Origin: Macrocystis pyrifera
Lineage: Eukaryota > Sar > Phaeophyceae > Laminariales > Laminariaceae
Reading direction: 5' to 3'
Length of the DNA: 64,000 bases
NCBI GenBank assembly: GCA_031763025.1
Contig: JASSKH010000028.1
Location: 6,769,324 to 6,833,323, forward strand
The notes under the pieces were generated by a model. That model was not told where the DNA came from and did no database searches. It was given only the letters and a program-made list of their open reading frames with translations. Within the stretch, counting starts at the first letter, position 1; every line of letters begins with the position of its first letter. Below, one piece after another: positions 24,081-59,162 of this stretch. A program made the position numbers and the translations under genes.

Positions 24081-26104
24081 GAAATATATTCATGCAATAC
24101 ATCTGCCAGTCAGTATATGTGTACTGTACCTGCACCTGGTATATTAGACTGATACGTGTTCGCATGTTCGAGTTTTTCTTGTCCGCGGCGTCATTTTTTA
24201 CATGAACTGAAATTTCGTTACGGTGGGTTTCGTACGGTGCAGGCGGTTTCGTACGGTGCAGGCAGCACTCCATACTGCAACCGCAAGTCGGTAGGCACGA
24301 CGAGTTGGTTACTTGCGGGAACGGAGGGAACCCTGTGTATGCTGTAGTTGAGCACGAAGTTCGGTCTGCACATAATTTTCATGTGCTCTGTGCGCTCTGT
24401 TGGATTTCCAAGTGGGACGCGTAGTGCTTCCCAGCCGCGCGCTTCCCAGCCGAATTTGTTTTTTTCCATGGTTTTTCGGGTGTTCGTGTAGGGCGACTTG
24501 AGATTTGATGTGAGGACGACAAGAACTTGGTATTTATTACAACTGGACTGCTTCAAACTTCGAACTTGTAGCCTGTACGATTGTACGGACATAAATGAAA
24601 TGCACTATTAATATTAATGCTGCTGCTCATTATTTTTACTTTATCAACCCGCTGCTTCCGTTACGGTATACCGGTACCAGGTAGGATAACACCCTCCCTT
24701 GTGGGCGGAATTTCTGAGCGATTTTCTCCACATTCGTCTTTCCATAGAAGACGCATTGCTCGGCGTTACACGTTCCCCAGCCGATGTGAATCCGTGTTGT
24801 CTGGCAAAGTCCAAGACTATCAGTAAGCGTTTCCAAGCACAACGACCAGCTGGCACACCAACCACCAACCAAGCAAGCCTCTGGTTAGGGTCAGCGTTAA
24901 TTGGCCGCCGTTACCCGAAGCCAGAAACAATGTAACCATCGAGAAAAGTCCCACATACGGTTTCGTGATTAAAACCCCTCCCTCATCACAACAGCATCAT
25001 TTTATTTGCGCACCTCTTAAGAACTTTGCCGGACATGTGGCGGATTTACGGCGGCTGCACTTTTTTCCCTGTCGTCGAAAAATCAACGTAGAATTGCGTC
25101 CGTCCGAGGGGTGTGTGTTGTCATCTTTGATCATCTCATCACACGTTTCATACGTCTCATGCGGCACCAGGTACCCGTAGGTACCCGTATGTGGCTATAT
25201 ATTTAATCGCGGCTATCCATTACAACATCCTTGGACCTGATACGTAGGTACTGCTGTATGCGTATAGACTATTGTGACGTAGGGGGATACGGCAGTACGA
25301 GTACCAGGTACCAGGGTACCATCCATGGCGGTACAAAGTACGAGTATTTGTTAATACTGCTGTATCAATATTGTGTACCAGTTGTTGTGGTGTCTCATCT
25401 TCTCGTATTATTTCTGAAATCTGCAAGGCGTCCGTGGTGAACAACAAGGTCAAGGGTGCTGGAGCCCCAGGAAGATCCGAAAAAAAACCACGACAAAAAA
25501 TCACGACGCTTCCCACTTCCCACTTCCCACCCATTAATACCAATATACCCATAACCTTCCTTTTCGTGTGTGATATGAACGTATGACGTGGTGAAAAAAA
25601 CACATTTATTTCTACGTGGTTGTGACTGGTTTTAGAATGGTGGTCAGCTGTTGTCAATCATACATAGACAAGATCGTACAACAACAATAGACAATATAGT
25701 GGTGAGTCGACGATAGCGGGGGATTTGTGCCAACCGTGGCACGATATCAACCAAGTCTTACTTCTCCTTGCACTGCTTCATTTCTACGACTGTCTGCTCA
25801 CTCCTGCTTCTTGTAATAGCCAGGGGGGCGCGCGGGGGGGGTTCGTACGTTCTAGTATTTTTGGTACACAAAGTGTGACCCTGGATCTGGGTACAGCTGC
25901 TATTAATAGCAGCAAAGGATGAGGATGACGTATCTGAGCTGAATGAAGGCAAGGCGATAATTAGAAACCATTCAAGGCTTCGACAAAGCTTTCGTGAAAA
26001 GTGCAAAGTGTTGAGGGAAACATCAGCTATTTAAATATAAACGAGGCCACGTGACCACGGACTAAAAGTATGGCTGCGTTTGAGGTTTGAGAACAGCATC
26101 CGTC
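24081..26104. other. Non-coding stretch, nothing supported
   Basis: I see short palindromic motifs (GTACCAGGTACCAGGGTACC near 25303) and a 20-bp tandem GGTTTCGTACGGTGCAGGC near 24225-24262. No gene is recognisable. Confidence 0.4.
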
Positions 26105-26160
26105 ATTCGTGATGCTATGTGTATGTTCTTCACGTTAAACCGTTGTTTCTAGCCGTGGAT
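26105..26160 (+). repeat. Dispersed repeat of about 105 bp, partial copy 5
   Basis: Only the first half survives: TGTGTATGTTCTTCACGTTA, then AACCGTTGTTTCTAGCCG. The rest diverges. Confidence 0.45.
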
Positions 26161-27419
26161 CGGTGTCAAGTGATGACGGATTTGTGATATTTTTAATAGA
26201 TTCCCTCGGTACCCTGGTATACCGGTACTATACTGTTTGTATAATAGTATTCGTAGTTCACTTTTCTTTTTCTGTTTTGTCTCTCGGAATTATTACTCCT
26301 GTACCTCTGGTATCTCATACCTGTACGTACGTATTGAAACGGAAGGGGCATGTGGAATAAATGGTACCAGGTATATATTCTACAATAGTATATGCGTATT
26401 ATACGGTGAAGGGGTACTACTGAAGTACAGCAGTACTTGATGAAAGCTGGTTTCATGTAAGATATGATGCATGATACATCATATCCGTCGGTATCTTTTG
26501 TATAATTTCGCATGATTGTACTCGTACCCGGTATGATATAGTTTTTTTCGGTTGTATGATACGGCAGCGAGACCACTCGAACCTCGCTGCTGCCGTTGTC
26601 TCCTGTTTGTTGTAACCACTCTGCACTCCCAAAGTGAAGCCGATTTCCCGGTCGGGGTTGGGGGGGAATATCTACGAGTGTCTCCAAGGCCGGAGGGTGG
26701 GGGCTCGAAGTTTTTCATGTATTCGGCCGGAACTCGTCGAGCGAAGACAACGCTAGACACCCCTTTCTGCTCCCGCCCCCCCCCCCCCCCCCCCCCCCCG
26801 CTCCCCTCTCTCCTGCGGGAGCTGTGGAGGCTTCTTGGTGCTCCGGCCCAGCACGTGCATGGGTCCATCTCCTTGCCTCGCCTTGCCTAGCATAGCTTAG
26901 CATAGCCTGACCTATATACCAGATGCAGGCGTAACCTAGCATTGCCGTCGCCCCGTACTGCCATCCCTCCGCGTGTGTTGGTGTGGTGTGCCTTTCTTCT
27001 CTATCTTTCCTCGCCCCCCTTGTTTGCTCCCCTTGTTGGGCAAGCAGGCAAGACATGGGGCGTGGTTGGGGACATGAATAGGTGCTGATGGTGAGACGGA
27101 TCCGATAACCGAATCCAACACTGCTGTCTGTGTTCGGTAGGCTATATATAGTCCGTACCGTAGTATACATTCTGTCTTGCGTACTGTGGGGGTACCCGGG
27201 TACCTATCGTACCACCGTAACAAGCAATATTACACAACCCTTGTCACGAATCTCAAGTATAGCAGTATTTAGGGGCACACCTTAGGGGCACACACCGAAA
27301 TGGCGGCGTCGGGAAGATGCCGTCGAGATCTTGCCATAGGCTTATATGTATGTAGGACTTCGCACCCTCCCCGTTGTCGAGCAAATCAGCGTTGGCGTTA
27401 TTTCCAAGGGGTGTATGTA
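26161..27419. other. Non-coding stretch with a poly(C) run
   Basis: No supported gene. A poly(C) run of about 23 bases lies at 26778-26800, and CTTGCC/TAGCATAG repeats follow at 26870-26945. One TTGTCGAG-family block lies at 27293-27415. ORFs through the C run translate to Pro or Gly runs. Confidence 0.4.
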
Positions 27420-27540
27420 CTATTAGGGGGGGGGGGGGGGGGACCGTAGTAAATAGGACCAAATATTGTTAGTAAAAATGGGTAAATATATAGGTTTCTA
27501 TATATACCATAGGCCCTATTAACTTTGGACCCCCGTAATA
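27420..27540 (+). mobile_element. CCATAG-family MITE, copy 1
   Basis: The left end is expanded into a G run followed by GACCGTAGTAAATAGGACCA. The body is AATATTGTTAGTAAAAATGG, and the right end GGCCCTATTAACTTTGGACC is followed by CCCGTAATA. The termini are inverted repeats of about 27 bp with mismatches. Length is about 110 bp and there is no ORF. Confidence 0.75.
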
Positions 27541-28116
27541 ATAATATCTTGCGTGTTTCGTCACATGTGCGTACATGGTACCCGAATATATAAGACCAAA
27601 ATCAACCAGGTTGGGTACCCGGGTGCCCCGGAGTATGAACCCCATGCACTAAAACGCTTCAGTCTTGTATTGAACACCTATCGCTATATAGGGAACAACT
27701 AATAATACGTGTAGCATGCCAGCCAGGAGGTGTTTTGATAGTTTCGAGGTGTCGTGAGCCACACCTTTAAGAACTCCCCATTCAAAACAATTTCATTTGT
27801 AGTCGTGATGGCCTCCCGCCACTGGCTGACTTACCGCCTCCTGCTGACATTGGGTTTTGTTTAACCATTGCCTTTTATTTCCAGCTCTCTGGACTATAGC
27901 CGGGGTCACACATGTGTGTTTTCGTTTTCTCCGCCAGTATTTATTTACCCTCTGATTTTTATCTGGCAGGGTGTTCATCGCTCTTACTTGGACGTTCATC
28001 GAATTTTACTTACTCAGCTCTCGCGCTGCCCGCGATGAGAGGGCTCGTACTCTTTCTGTTTTTTTTGGGAAACCGCCACGATTTGAACCCCGGGCCTCTT
28101 ACTCGGGCCTCGTCGG

Positions 28117-28150
<34 letters not shown>

Positions 28151-28151
28151 C
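28117..28151. repeat. (GTT)n microsatellite
   Basis: About 11 GTT triplets. No gene is associated. Confidence 0.85.
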
Positions 28152-28584
28152 TCAAAATAGAGTGTTCAAGGCTAAGCTCTATTATGGATCGCCGGGGGGC
28201 GATCGCGATGGCAGGATTGAATACCTGCTATTAGTAGATGCTGAATTATTTTTAAATGGAACGAAAAGACAGCAGGGAACCGCTAAACCACATTTACAAT
28301 ACGAGAGTAGGTTGCTCTCGACATTCAGTTCAGTTTTGAACGGGCCAGGAAAGGTCAGACTGAAATGGTAGTTTTTCGAATTTTTGAAAGTTTCTTGCGA
28401 AAGTTCCTCTCGAAATTCGGTTCAGTTTTCAACAGGTCAGACTTAAAAGGGTAGTTTTTGGAATTTTCGGAAGTTTCTGGTAAAAGTTACCAGGTTTTAT
28501 TGTACCATGGATGAGTACCCACCGGACAGTAGTTTACTTTTTTTTTGTTTTTTATCCATCACTTTTACTTGCCAGCCCACTCGT

Positions 28585-28868
28585 AGGAGGTTTACCCTCG
28601 ACGATCTTCTGGACAAGCCGTGGTCACAGGTGTCGTCCCTTCTCCCCCCCGGTACGTGCCTTTTTTTTTGTCGCGCATAGGGTTCAGCATTCCCACTGCT
28701 CGTCGATTTTCATCGAATGTAGCCAACTCACGATTTCGGGCTTTCCGCTTATCAATTTTTTTATGCAAGAAAAAGTCCCTATGAGCATGCACTCGGTGGG
28801 ACTTGAACCCACGAAATTGATCTTGACAGGCACGCGGACCACCTACCAAGCCACCGGGGACGCCGGCA
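28585..28868 (-). mobile_element. Probable tRNA-derived SINE, copy 2 (best preserved)
   Basis: The minus-strand head, about 28865-28790, is 76 nt long, the size of a tRNA. It has an A-box-like TGGCTTGGTAGG and a perfect-looking B box, GGGTTCAAGTCCC. The T arm has a 5-bp GTGGG/CCCAC stem and a 7-nt TTCAAGT loop. The acceptor ends do not pair, so it is not a working tRNA gene. RNA polymerase III transcription from the internal boxes is an inference from the SINE class. The body matches copy 1 for about 200 bp. Confidence 0.65.
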
Positions 28869-30680
28869 CCTTACTAGAGTCTAGAGGTGTACGTATTTTC
28901 ACCAGGTGTAGTTTTTCGTGGGCGCGTTACCAAAGTTGTTCTGAACAGCACAAACAATATGTGGAGAAGGACCGGAATCGGTCGGGGCTGCAATATGGTA
29001 TGGTACGGCGAGAGGGGCAGGGCAGCACGTAAAGCGCGCCCGTTTTTGTGTTGGCTGTCTTGCTTCAAGGATTACAGTATAGGTTCTGGTGGGTTTGGTT
29101 GCGGCGGTGGCTGTGGCGGTGATGTCTTGACTTGATTTGAGTTGAGCTTGGGTCGACTTATCTTTTGGTTCGGCGCCGCGATTTTGACCGGCTGGTTGCC
29201 TGTCGAGTGACCGGCGGTATTGCGTCGCGTTGCCCTGTCTTGGCTTGCCCTGCATAGTATACCTGCACAGCAGCGGCAGCAGCAGCAGCAGCAAGCAACG
29301 ACAGCAAGCAGCAGCAACAGCAGTGGCCGTCCCTGAGTTGGGTGCTACGACTATTATTACGTACCTGGTACTATTTAGAACTACTTTTGGATGCTGAAAC
29401 ACAGCTAATGACGGTCCTATTAGTAGGATGCTAGTACCACAGCCACGGCAGTAATCGGTGTTTCGCGGAGACCGCACTTGCTCGGCTGAGACGGTGATGT
29501 GTTCATTTTTCACGAGCAGCGTTGACCTACAGCAGTAGTGAGTAGTTCAATAAATATTGCTCAACCTCAACTGTCAATACTGGTAATGGTGCTTGTCGGT
29601 ACTTGTTTTTTTAATGGTGGTCCACCATGCGCAAGTAATATTTTCAAGAGACACCGGTCGCCATGCAGGCAGGCGCAAGCAAGCATACTCGCAGTATGCG
29701 CAAACTGGGATTTACCGAGATTTACTTGCCCCAAGCCGCGAGCCCCTATTTCAATTTCAGGTCTTCTTTTTCGCGCGCCTGCATGTTGCATGCTACACTT
29801 TTATTCTTTATTTTTTTTGCCGATGTTTTGTTATGTTGTTGTGCTTGTCTGTGATGGAAATGGGACAAGGCACCGGCCACTAAAGTGCATCACGAGTCTA
29901 TCTACAGTTTGTTGGACGTGCTTTCTAACAAGTAGCCTCCCTCCCCCTCTCCCCCCCGCTATTAATATTGTCTCTGTCGCGACTCGTTTTTTGGTTGTGT
30001 GGTATTAATACTAATAGTGCTTTGTACTGGTATGATATACTTGACCCGTTGGATGCGTAAGATACGACAATATTGGAGGTTTTTGGAGACCACCAGGTAA
30101 AATAAATATAAACACCAAGTGAAGGAATAATTTGAATTGTTTTTATATTGAGCGCAACTTATACAGCAGTAGTGACATGCTCAGGCATGGATACACTGGG
30201 GTAGGTCGTCTATGCCACTAGCCTACAAACAGACACGTTCCACATTATGTAAATGCTCTGCTGTGCAGCAGTATTTGTAAATAGTTAATGGCATCTGGTA
30301 ATTTCGACGAATCACGCGGAGACAGGGGGAACGGAGGCGATGTCGATTTCAGCCTCCGACTTCCATGATCATCACACAGCATCAACTTCGGTTCCGATAT
30401 ACGCGCACCAACAGAACACATTTCAAGTCGAACCTTCAGCATACCAAGCCTCCATCGACTGACATCGACCTGGAGCCACACTCAGGGATACCCACCCTTA
30501 CCTAATCCGGGCGTCCGTCTCCGTCTCTCCCGCCTCCTACGCCCACTCCTACGTAGCAGAATAGCACACGTTCGCGCGAGCGATCTTAGTCGAAGCACTC
30601 TTTGCCGGGGTCCGCGCGCCGCGCGACATAAGAGTATAGAGCAGAGAGCATACTTGGAATAAACAGACTTTAGATAGATT
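28869..30680. promoter_or_regulatory. Upstream region of the large gene, no defined element
   Basis: This region precedes the ATG at 30681. It contains a (CAG)n tract at about 29267-29310 and GT/GA-rich stretches. The last 120 bases are GC-rich (CGCGCGCCGCGCG near 30617) and then purine-rich up to the start codon. A TATAGAG string at about 30636 could be a weak TATA-like site. No coding exon is evident here. Confidence 0.3.
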
Positions 30681-53841
<23,161 letters not shown>

Positions 53842-54262
53842 GATAGCGGGTGAGAACGGTGGGAGTTGGAACGGAGGGGAGGGAAGGGGAGAGAGGAGGA
53901 AGAGAGAGAGGATTGAAGGGAGAGAGGGGAGAGGGAGAGGAGGGAAGAGGATAATAAAAGAGGTGGACGGATAATTTGGCGCGCCTTGAGCAGCCTGCCC
54001 CCCCCCCCCCCCCAGCCCCCCGCCCCGCCGCTTCCCTGGTGTGTTTGTTTTTTGCGTTGTCGAGCGCGAGGCAGGCACGAACGGTTTGTAAGTTTGTGTG
54101 TGCTGGGTCGATTGATGTTGGGGTGCGTGTGTGCATGCGGACGGACGGCTAGTATATAGAAATCGCGCCGAAAACACTTGGTTGTCTGTGTTTTGTTTGT
54201 TCGTTTTGTCATACACAAATGGAGTTCCGTTTGTTTTTTCGGTTTCGCCCATTTCTTGAAAA
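53842..54262. other. Downstream region of the large gene
   Basis: Purine-rich GGGAGAG repeats (53875-53945), a possible AATAAA-like signal (GGATAATAAAAG near 53948), and a poly(C) run at about 54000-54014. The 397-codon minus-strand ORF crossing here is low-complexity and not credible. Confidence 0.35.
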
Positions 54263-54472
54263 ATGCCGCAAGTCCGCGTTGCGCGAGGAACGGAGGGCGG
54301 GATGAGGTGGAGGGGGGGAGGGGTCGGCGAGTGGCATAACGATGAGGGCGTTATCTTGATGCGCCAAGAACTGAACGATGAGAGGCGGGCGGTTGAAATT
54401 GAGAAACCGGTCCTCAGAAATCGCGAGAGATATAGTGTTGCCGACAAGGCGTGTCTCGAAATGCACGTGTAA
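54263..54472 (+). CDS. Short hypothetical ORF, 69 aa, or an exon
   Basis: Unrecognised. The translation starts MPQVRVARGTEGG and later reads LMRQELNDERRAVEIEKPVL and RNRERYSVADKACLEMHV. The charged, Cys-poor composition and GC-rich third positions are more coding-like than neighbouring ORFs. A consensus-like donor, ACGT|GTAAGG, overlaps the stop, so it may be a first exon. No partner exon was confirmed. Confidence 0.35.
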   Translation: MPQVRVARGTEGGMRWRGGGVGEWHNDEGVILMRQELNDERRAVEIEKPVLRNRERYSVADKACLEMHV

Positions 54473-54551
54473 GGTATCAATAGTACCGATAGTCTGCGCG
54501 GTACATTTCCCACTTCCCCAACCGCTCTCGCTTGCCGCGTAGGTGTAAACG

Positions 54552-54914
54552 ATGATGCCCGGCAGGGACAACCCAAACAGGGTGAATAAGCGAGAAAAAA
54601 GCGAGTTTGTCGTCCTATCTCGGTCAGTGGTAGGTAGCTCGAGCGCACCCGTCTGGTCGTCCGTCCGCCCGATAAACCGCCGCCGTTTTTGTTTTGCGGG
54701 TAACACGCGAGAGCAGGACCCCTTCGAACTCGGGGATACATACCCAAGCCGGGGATTAAATTTGCCCGTCCGTCAACAACGCCACCGCTTTTTGTCTGCG
54801 GGGAACTCCTGGGTGGCCCATTCGAACCTGGGGGCCGGGGATACCCAAGGGCAGGACGCCACAATGTGCGATGCGATATGTCGTGAAAGTCGCTCGAACG
54901 AGGGGCCGCGATAG
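54552..54914 (+). CDS. Hypothetical ORF, 120 aa, with internal duplication
   Basis: Unrecognised. It begins MMPGRDNPNRVNKREKSEFV. The second half contains two related stretches, RRRFCFAGNTREQDPFELGD and RHRFLSAGNSWVAHSNLGAG, produced by a DNA duplication of about 95 bp. No domain or splice evidence. It may be a chance ORF over a repeat. Confidence 0.25.
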   Translation: MMPGRDNPNRVNKREKSEFVVLSRSVVGSSSAPVWSSVRPINRRRFCFAGNTREQDPFELGDTYPSRGLNLPVRQQRHRFLSAGNSWVAHSNLGAGDTQGQDATMCDAICRESRSNEGPR

Positions 54915-54985
54915 AAGGCGGGGTGATAGATTAGTGATTGCCTCCTGCCTGCCGTGTCAAATGGTGGATTGGTACCGTTATGCAT

Positions 54986-55161
54986 GAACCCAAGGATGCT
55001 CGGTATTTTTTTACCTCCTTCCTTGTCCTCGGGTAGATTTTCTTTTTTTTGTTTTACTCTGTTTGGGTTTTGTTTTGCTATTGTTTTGTTTCGGATTGGT
55101 TTGTAACTAGATCGTCAAACCCTGCTTGCTACAAAGTGAGGCATTAGTGGAAAAAAAAAAA

Positions 55162-55205
<44 letters not shown>

Positions 55206-56887
55206 ATGGGGAAGAATCGACTATTAAAAATACTAATTGATTTTGTACTAAAGCGCAGTTCGGGAGGCGTTTCCGAGCGGAGAAGGATGAACGTCGAACG
55301 GGGGCCGGCCGTCTGTAGGCTCTTGGTTTTTGTGAAGAGCGGCTTGTTCTGGCTTTTGTGAAGGGTCGCTTCGCTTCGTTTGCCTCGGCTCGCGTTCGAT
55401 GGGCAACGGTGGTTGCGCTGACGGTGTCGTAGGATGAATGGCCTATTATCTTAGCAAAGCATGGGGGGGGGCGGCAGGGGGGGGGGGGGGGGGGGGGCAG
55501 GGGCGGCGGCGTGAATAATTTCGCCCGGTCTCTCGGACAGCCTAGTCGAGGAAACCACGTGCGGTACTGCTACCGTGTTGATATGCGAGGAAGATCAGGA
55601 TATAGCTGCCCACAGCAGGAAGGAGTGTTTTATGTATGGTTCGGAGGTGGACCGTAGAGTCCGGTGTAGAAGTGAGAGCGAAAAATATTATTGAACAGGA
55701 GAAAAACTAATCCCGCAAAGTTCTGCTCTCTTGCTTGCTCGCTTTTGCCTGAATATGCTGCGTGCTTGCCCTTGCTTGCTTGCTTGCCCTTGCTTGCTTG
55801 CTTTGTTTTTTTCCCCTTGTTTTCTGTTGATTTGGTTTGGTTTCCCGGGGGATAGGAAGAAGAGTGTCGACCCTTTACTCCGTTGTGCGCGGAACGGTCG
55901 AAACGCGGAGAAGCGAGAGAGGCCATGGGAGTTCTATCGGTACTCTACTTGATTAGGCTACCGATTATCTGTGATACTGGAGTGTACCCGGTAGTCCCTC
56001 TTGTGTTATGATACAAGCAAGCTTTTTTTTTTTCTTTCTTTATCGATTCGTTCTTTGCGCCTGCTCAGCCCTGGCCCATAACGAGGAAGAGCGCGTATTC
56101 GAGCGGCGGGTGCATTTTCCTTTTTACTCGTAGACTCACTGATTTTTAGATACCTTCGTCCGCCACGCTAACCCTGGCTTCATATGTCGGGGGACGGGGG
56201 TAGGGGGGTTGAAGGCGGGCAGGAGAAAGGGGGGGGGGGGGGCGACGGGGAGGGGGATTGTCGCGGCCCGTTCAGGCATGTCTACGGTCGCCTACTTCCA
56301 CTCGTCGCCGAATCGCTCGCTGTGCTGGCTCACGCTGCGGGCGCATTCCGCGCCCGCATTATTCGTACACTATTAATATACGATAGCCAGACGGCGTTGC
56401 CTTTGGAAATTATCGAAATTTCTTCCTTTGGTGGTAGCTTAATATTGTATTTTTTTTATGTTGCACTTTTTTTTGCACTTTTTTTTCGAAGCAGCACAAA
56501 GAGTACGGTAGGTATATAGCTGTGTGTATATACGTATTCGTGTTCCAAGTACAATACGATTCCTTTCGGGAAGGATGTCTCAGCTCGGGCCCCGCCTCTC
56601 GCCGTGAACCGTCAAAGATCGCCGCTTCGGGAAAGGAAACGAGAGCTAAGGGAGGGGTGGGCGGGGGTGGGGGTTTCGGTGGGTAGGGTGGCGAATGGAC
56701 TGCACCCCGTAAAATAGCAGGCAGGTAGATTTTTGCAAGCCTGACAGAAGGTAAAGAAGCGCATGTCATTGACTCGTGCGCCCTGTCAAGTGGAAGGTTG
56801 AAGTAGAAGGTTTGTTCCTCTTGGCGCTGGAAAGGCGTTGTAGTCGGTCGCTGTCGTCGATCGTCGTCGAGGCGGTTTCCGTCGCCA
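54986..56887. other. Non-coding stretch, simple repeats
   Basis: Contains a poly(T) run of about 43 bases (55162-55204), a G-rich run at 55464-55500, and CTTGC repeats at 55735-55805. The G-rich ORF starting at 56184 has a short plausible piece (RHVYGRLLPLVAESLAVLAH) but no supporting splice sites. Presumed upstream region of the gene at 56888. Confidence 0.35.
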
Positions 56888-57193
56888 ATGAATAGTACAG
56901 CCGCAGTAGCAAACGCGGCACAGCTACAGCAGCAGCAGCAGCAGCAGCAGGTAGCAGTAGCCGACCCGGCGCTTTCCGGATGGTCGGAAAGATCGATCGA
57001 ACCGCGCGTGCGTCGGCCGGACAATGTGGCCCCGGCATTGTGCGACGCCAAACGCGTCATGTGATGTGTTGTCACCTAACCCTCACAGCTCGAATCACCG
57101 GCAGGCCTAGTGCCGAACGAAAAGATAGTTGGGTTGGATTTGAATGGTGTACACATCAGCGAAGTTGATATTCTCTCGAGGGCACGAGAGGCA

Positions 57194-57250
<57 letters not shown>

Positions 57251-58093
57251 GAGAGGCAGGGGGGGGGGGGGGGGGGGGGGGGGCTACAGCACCTCCCCCG
57301 GTGACGTGATTTCCAGTAGTCGCGCCACGGATAGATAGGGGAAAAATGTGTGAGGTCCTGCGTACCATGAGGCGGCGGGGAGGGAGGAGTGGAGGTACGA
57401 TCCCTAGTCCGCGTTCGTTCTGGTAGGGTATTGTTCCTTGTATTGTTCATCCATCCCAGGCGGGCGTCAGTGTGTGGCAGGAATGGCTTCGGGTTTAGGG
57501 AGGTAGGAGGTGAGCAGGTTTGGACATAGGCCGCGGTGATCCGATGGTGGGCGTGGCTGCCGGGGGGGGAGGGGTTGTTTGTTGTTGTTGTTTGTCGTCG
57601 GGTGCGGGGTGCGTTGCCGACCAAAAATCTGCCAGAAGAAGAGTGTACCGTTTGTGCATGCGTTTTGTATCATAAATTTACGAGATTTGGCAGGCCAAGC
57701 TCCCGCGAGACGTACAAACAGAATCATATACATTGCTGGCCCGAATACGCAAAAAAAATGGGTTTCGGGCACAGCAGTGAGTGCCAACACCCCCCCCCCC
57801 CCCCCCCCCTCCCCCGTGGGTAGGGTGCGAGACGTACAAACAGAAGCATATACATTGCTGGCCCGAATACGCAATTACCCGGTGGGTTTCGGGCACAGCA
57901 GTGAGTGCCAACACCCCCCCCCCCCCCCCCCCCGCTCCCCCGTGGGTGGGGTGCTGATGGTAGTACAGCAGTACAACTCACATCGAAAACCAGTGGCGCT
58001 GATGTGTCAGCAGTGCTGAATCGGATCGAAGGCGTCTTTGCATCTATGTCAATGCGAATTATACAGTTGACGCGAATAGAGAGCGAGCTGTAA
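56888..58093 (+). CDS. Tentative five-exon gene, hypothetical small protein
   Basis: Unrecognised product. Proposed exons are 56888-56950, 57089-57300, 57694-57776, 57824-57900 and 57969-58093. Exon 1 encodes MNSTAAVANAAQL and poly-Gln. Exon 2 encodes LESPAGLVPNEKIVGLDLNG and HISEVDILSRAREAG, then a poly-Gly run over poly(G). Exons 3 and 4 encode near-identical DVQTESYTLLARIR and DVQTEAYTLLARIR. Exon 5 encodes SKTSGADVSAVLNRIEGVFA and a helical end, with TAA at 58091 overlapping AATAAA. Phases agree at the exon 3/4 and 4/5 joints. The exon 2 end cannot be phased because the poly(G) length is uncertain. Introns 3 and 4 would be only 47 and 68 bp, unusually short here, so one of the duplicated exons may not be used. 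Confidence 0.42.
57194..57283. repeat. Two poly(G) tracts with a duplicated flank
   Basis: G runs of 54 bases (57194-57247) and 25 bases (57259-57283) are each preceded by GGCACGAGAGGCAG, so the block is a tandem duplication. Confidence 0.85.
57700..57940 (+). repeat. Tandem duplication of about 125 bp (possible exon duplication)
   Basis: CGAGACGTACAAACAGAA, then CATATACATTGCTGGCCCGA, then GGGTTTCGGGCACAGCAGTG, then a poly(C) run and CCCCCGTGGGT. This occurs twice in a row. Both copies keep the donor-like AGCA|GTGAGT. Confidence 0.8.
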
Positions 58094-58596
58094 ATAAACC
58101 TCCATACATAGCCCGTAGAACCCGCGATCGAAGTATGAGTAGTATCACTACTGGAGTATGACACCAAGTTCGCAAATGTTTGGTGAGTTTGGAGGAAATT
58201 TTCGATCTCACAGCTTCGGTTTATCGTATTTCTCCACGTACATATGCATGCAGGTGTAGCCCCTCAGAATGCACGGGATGCGCCTGCCACGTGTGACCAC
58301 CAGTAACCTTCGCAGCAGCAGCAGGAATGCTGCCGGTTACTCTGAAGTGCACCGGCAGTCCGGCATTATTAAGTCACCACGCCATTATTAGACCTCGTAC
58401 GCCTTGTGTAGAGGACAGGTTGGACGGCCGTTTGCAATATGTTAACCGCACAGCAACAAACCATAGACGTTCTTACGTCCATTAGTCTACCCCAGCTGTC
58501 TCGCTCGGTATATTCTCCCACCACTGACACTTTTTCTCTTCTTTTTCTCTTGTTCTCATACATCATCTTCGCCCTGCTTTTTCGCTCCCCCTCCTT
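58094..58596. other. Non-coding stretch
   Basis: No supported feature. An imperfect inverted repeat, CAGTAACCTTCG and CTGCCGGTTACTC, flanks a short CAG run near 58300-58345. Confidence 0.35.
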
Positions 58597-58703
58597 TTAC
58601 GGAGGACCATAGTAAATAGGACCAAATATTGTCAGTGAAATAGGGAAATATATAGGTTTTTGTGTGTGCCGTAGGTGTCTATTTACTATGGTCCCCCGTA
58701 ATA
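58597..58703 (+). mobile_element. CCATAG-family MITE, copy 7
   Basis: TTACGGAGGACCATAGTAAA, then TAGGACCAAATATTGTCAGT, then TCTATTTACTATGGTCCCCC and GTAATA. This is one of the best-preserved copies. Confidence 0.8.
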
Positions 58704-59162
58704 GTCGTCAGTAGAAAACGCACCTTTCACGAATAAGAAGTTCGGACTGGACCAGCATTCCTGTTTCTTGTTTTTCGCCACCAGTATCAAGTGTTTTGAA
58801 ATTGTAGCTCGCCCGAGAAAAACGCCTTTATTTATTGTTCTATATATGTTTCTTGACCCCTACCCATGGTCCCTGAGCCTTTTCGTACGTGTTCATACGA
58901 ATAGCCAAGAGTCGCTTATATTTATGAACAAATGCCTCACGAATTAGAAAAATACCTGAAAAGGACGAAACCGAGGAAAAACGTTAAGAATTGGCAAAAA
59001 AAACGAAAACGAAAAAAAATGCAGCATCTTCAAACAATCAAGTAAAATTCTACCTAGCAAATATGTATGTCGCGAGTCGCGAGAGAACTTCCATACCTCC
59101 GTCCAACCTTTTATTAAATGGTGACACCTAGGGAACAGCAGGGCAACCCTTGCCCTGCTCTA

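Noticed and set aside
28790-28865. A genuine tRNA gene
   Set aside because: The A and B boxes and T arm are good, but the acceptor ends do not pair and the sequence continues into a repeat body shared with another locus.
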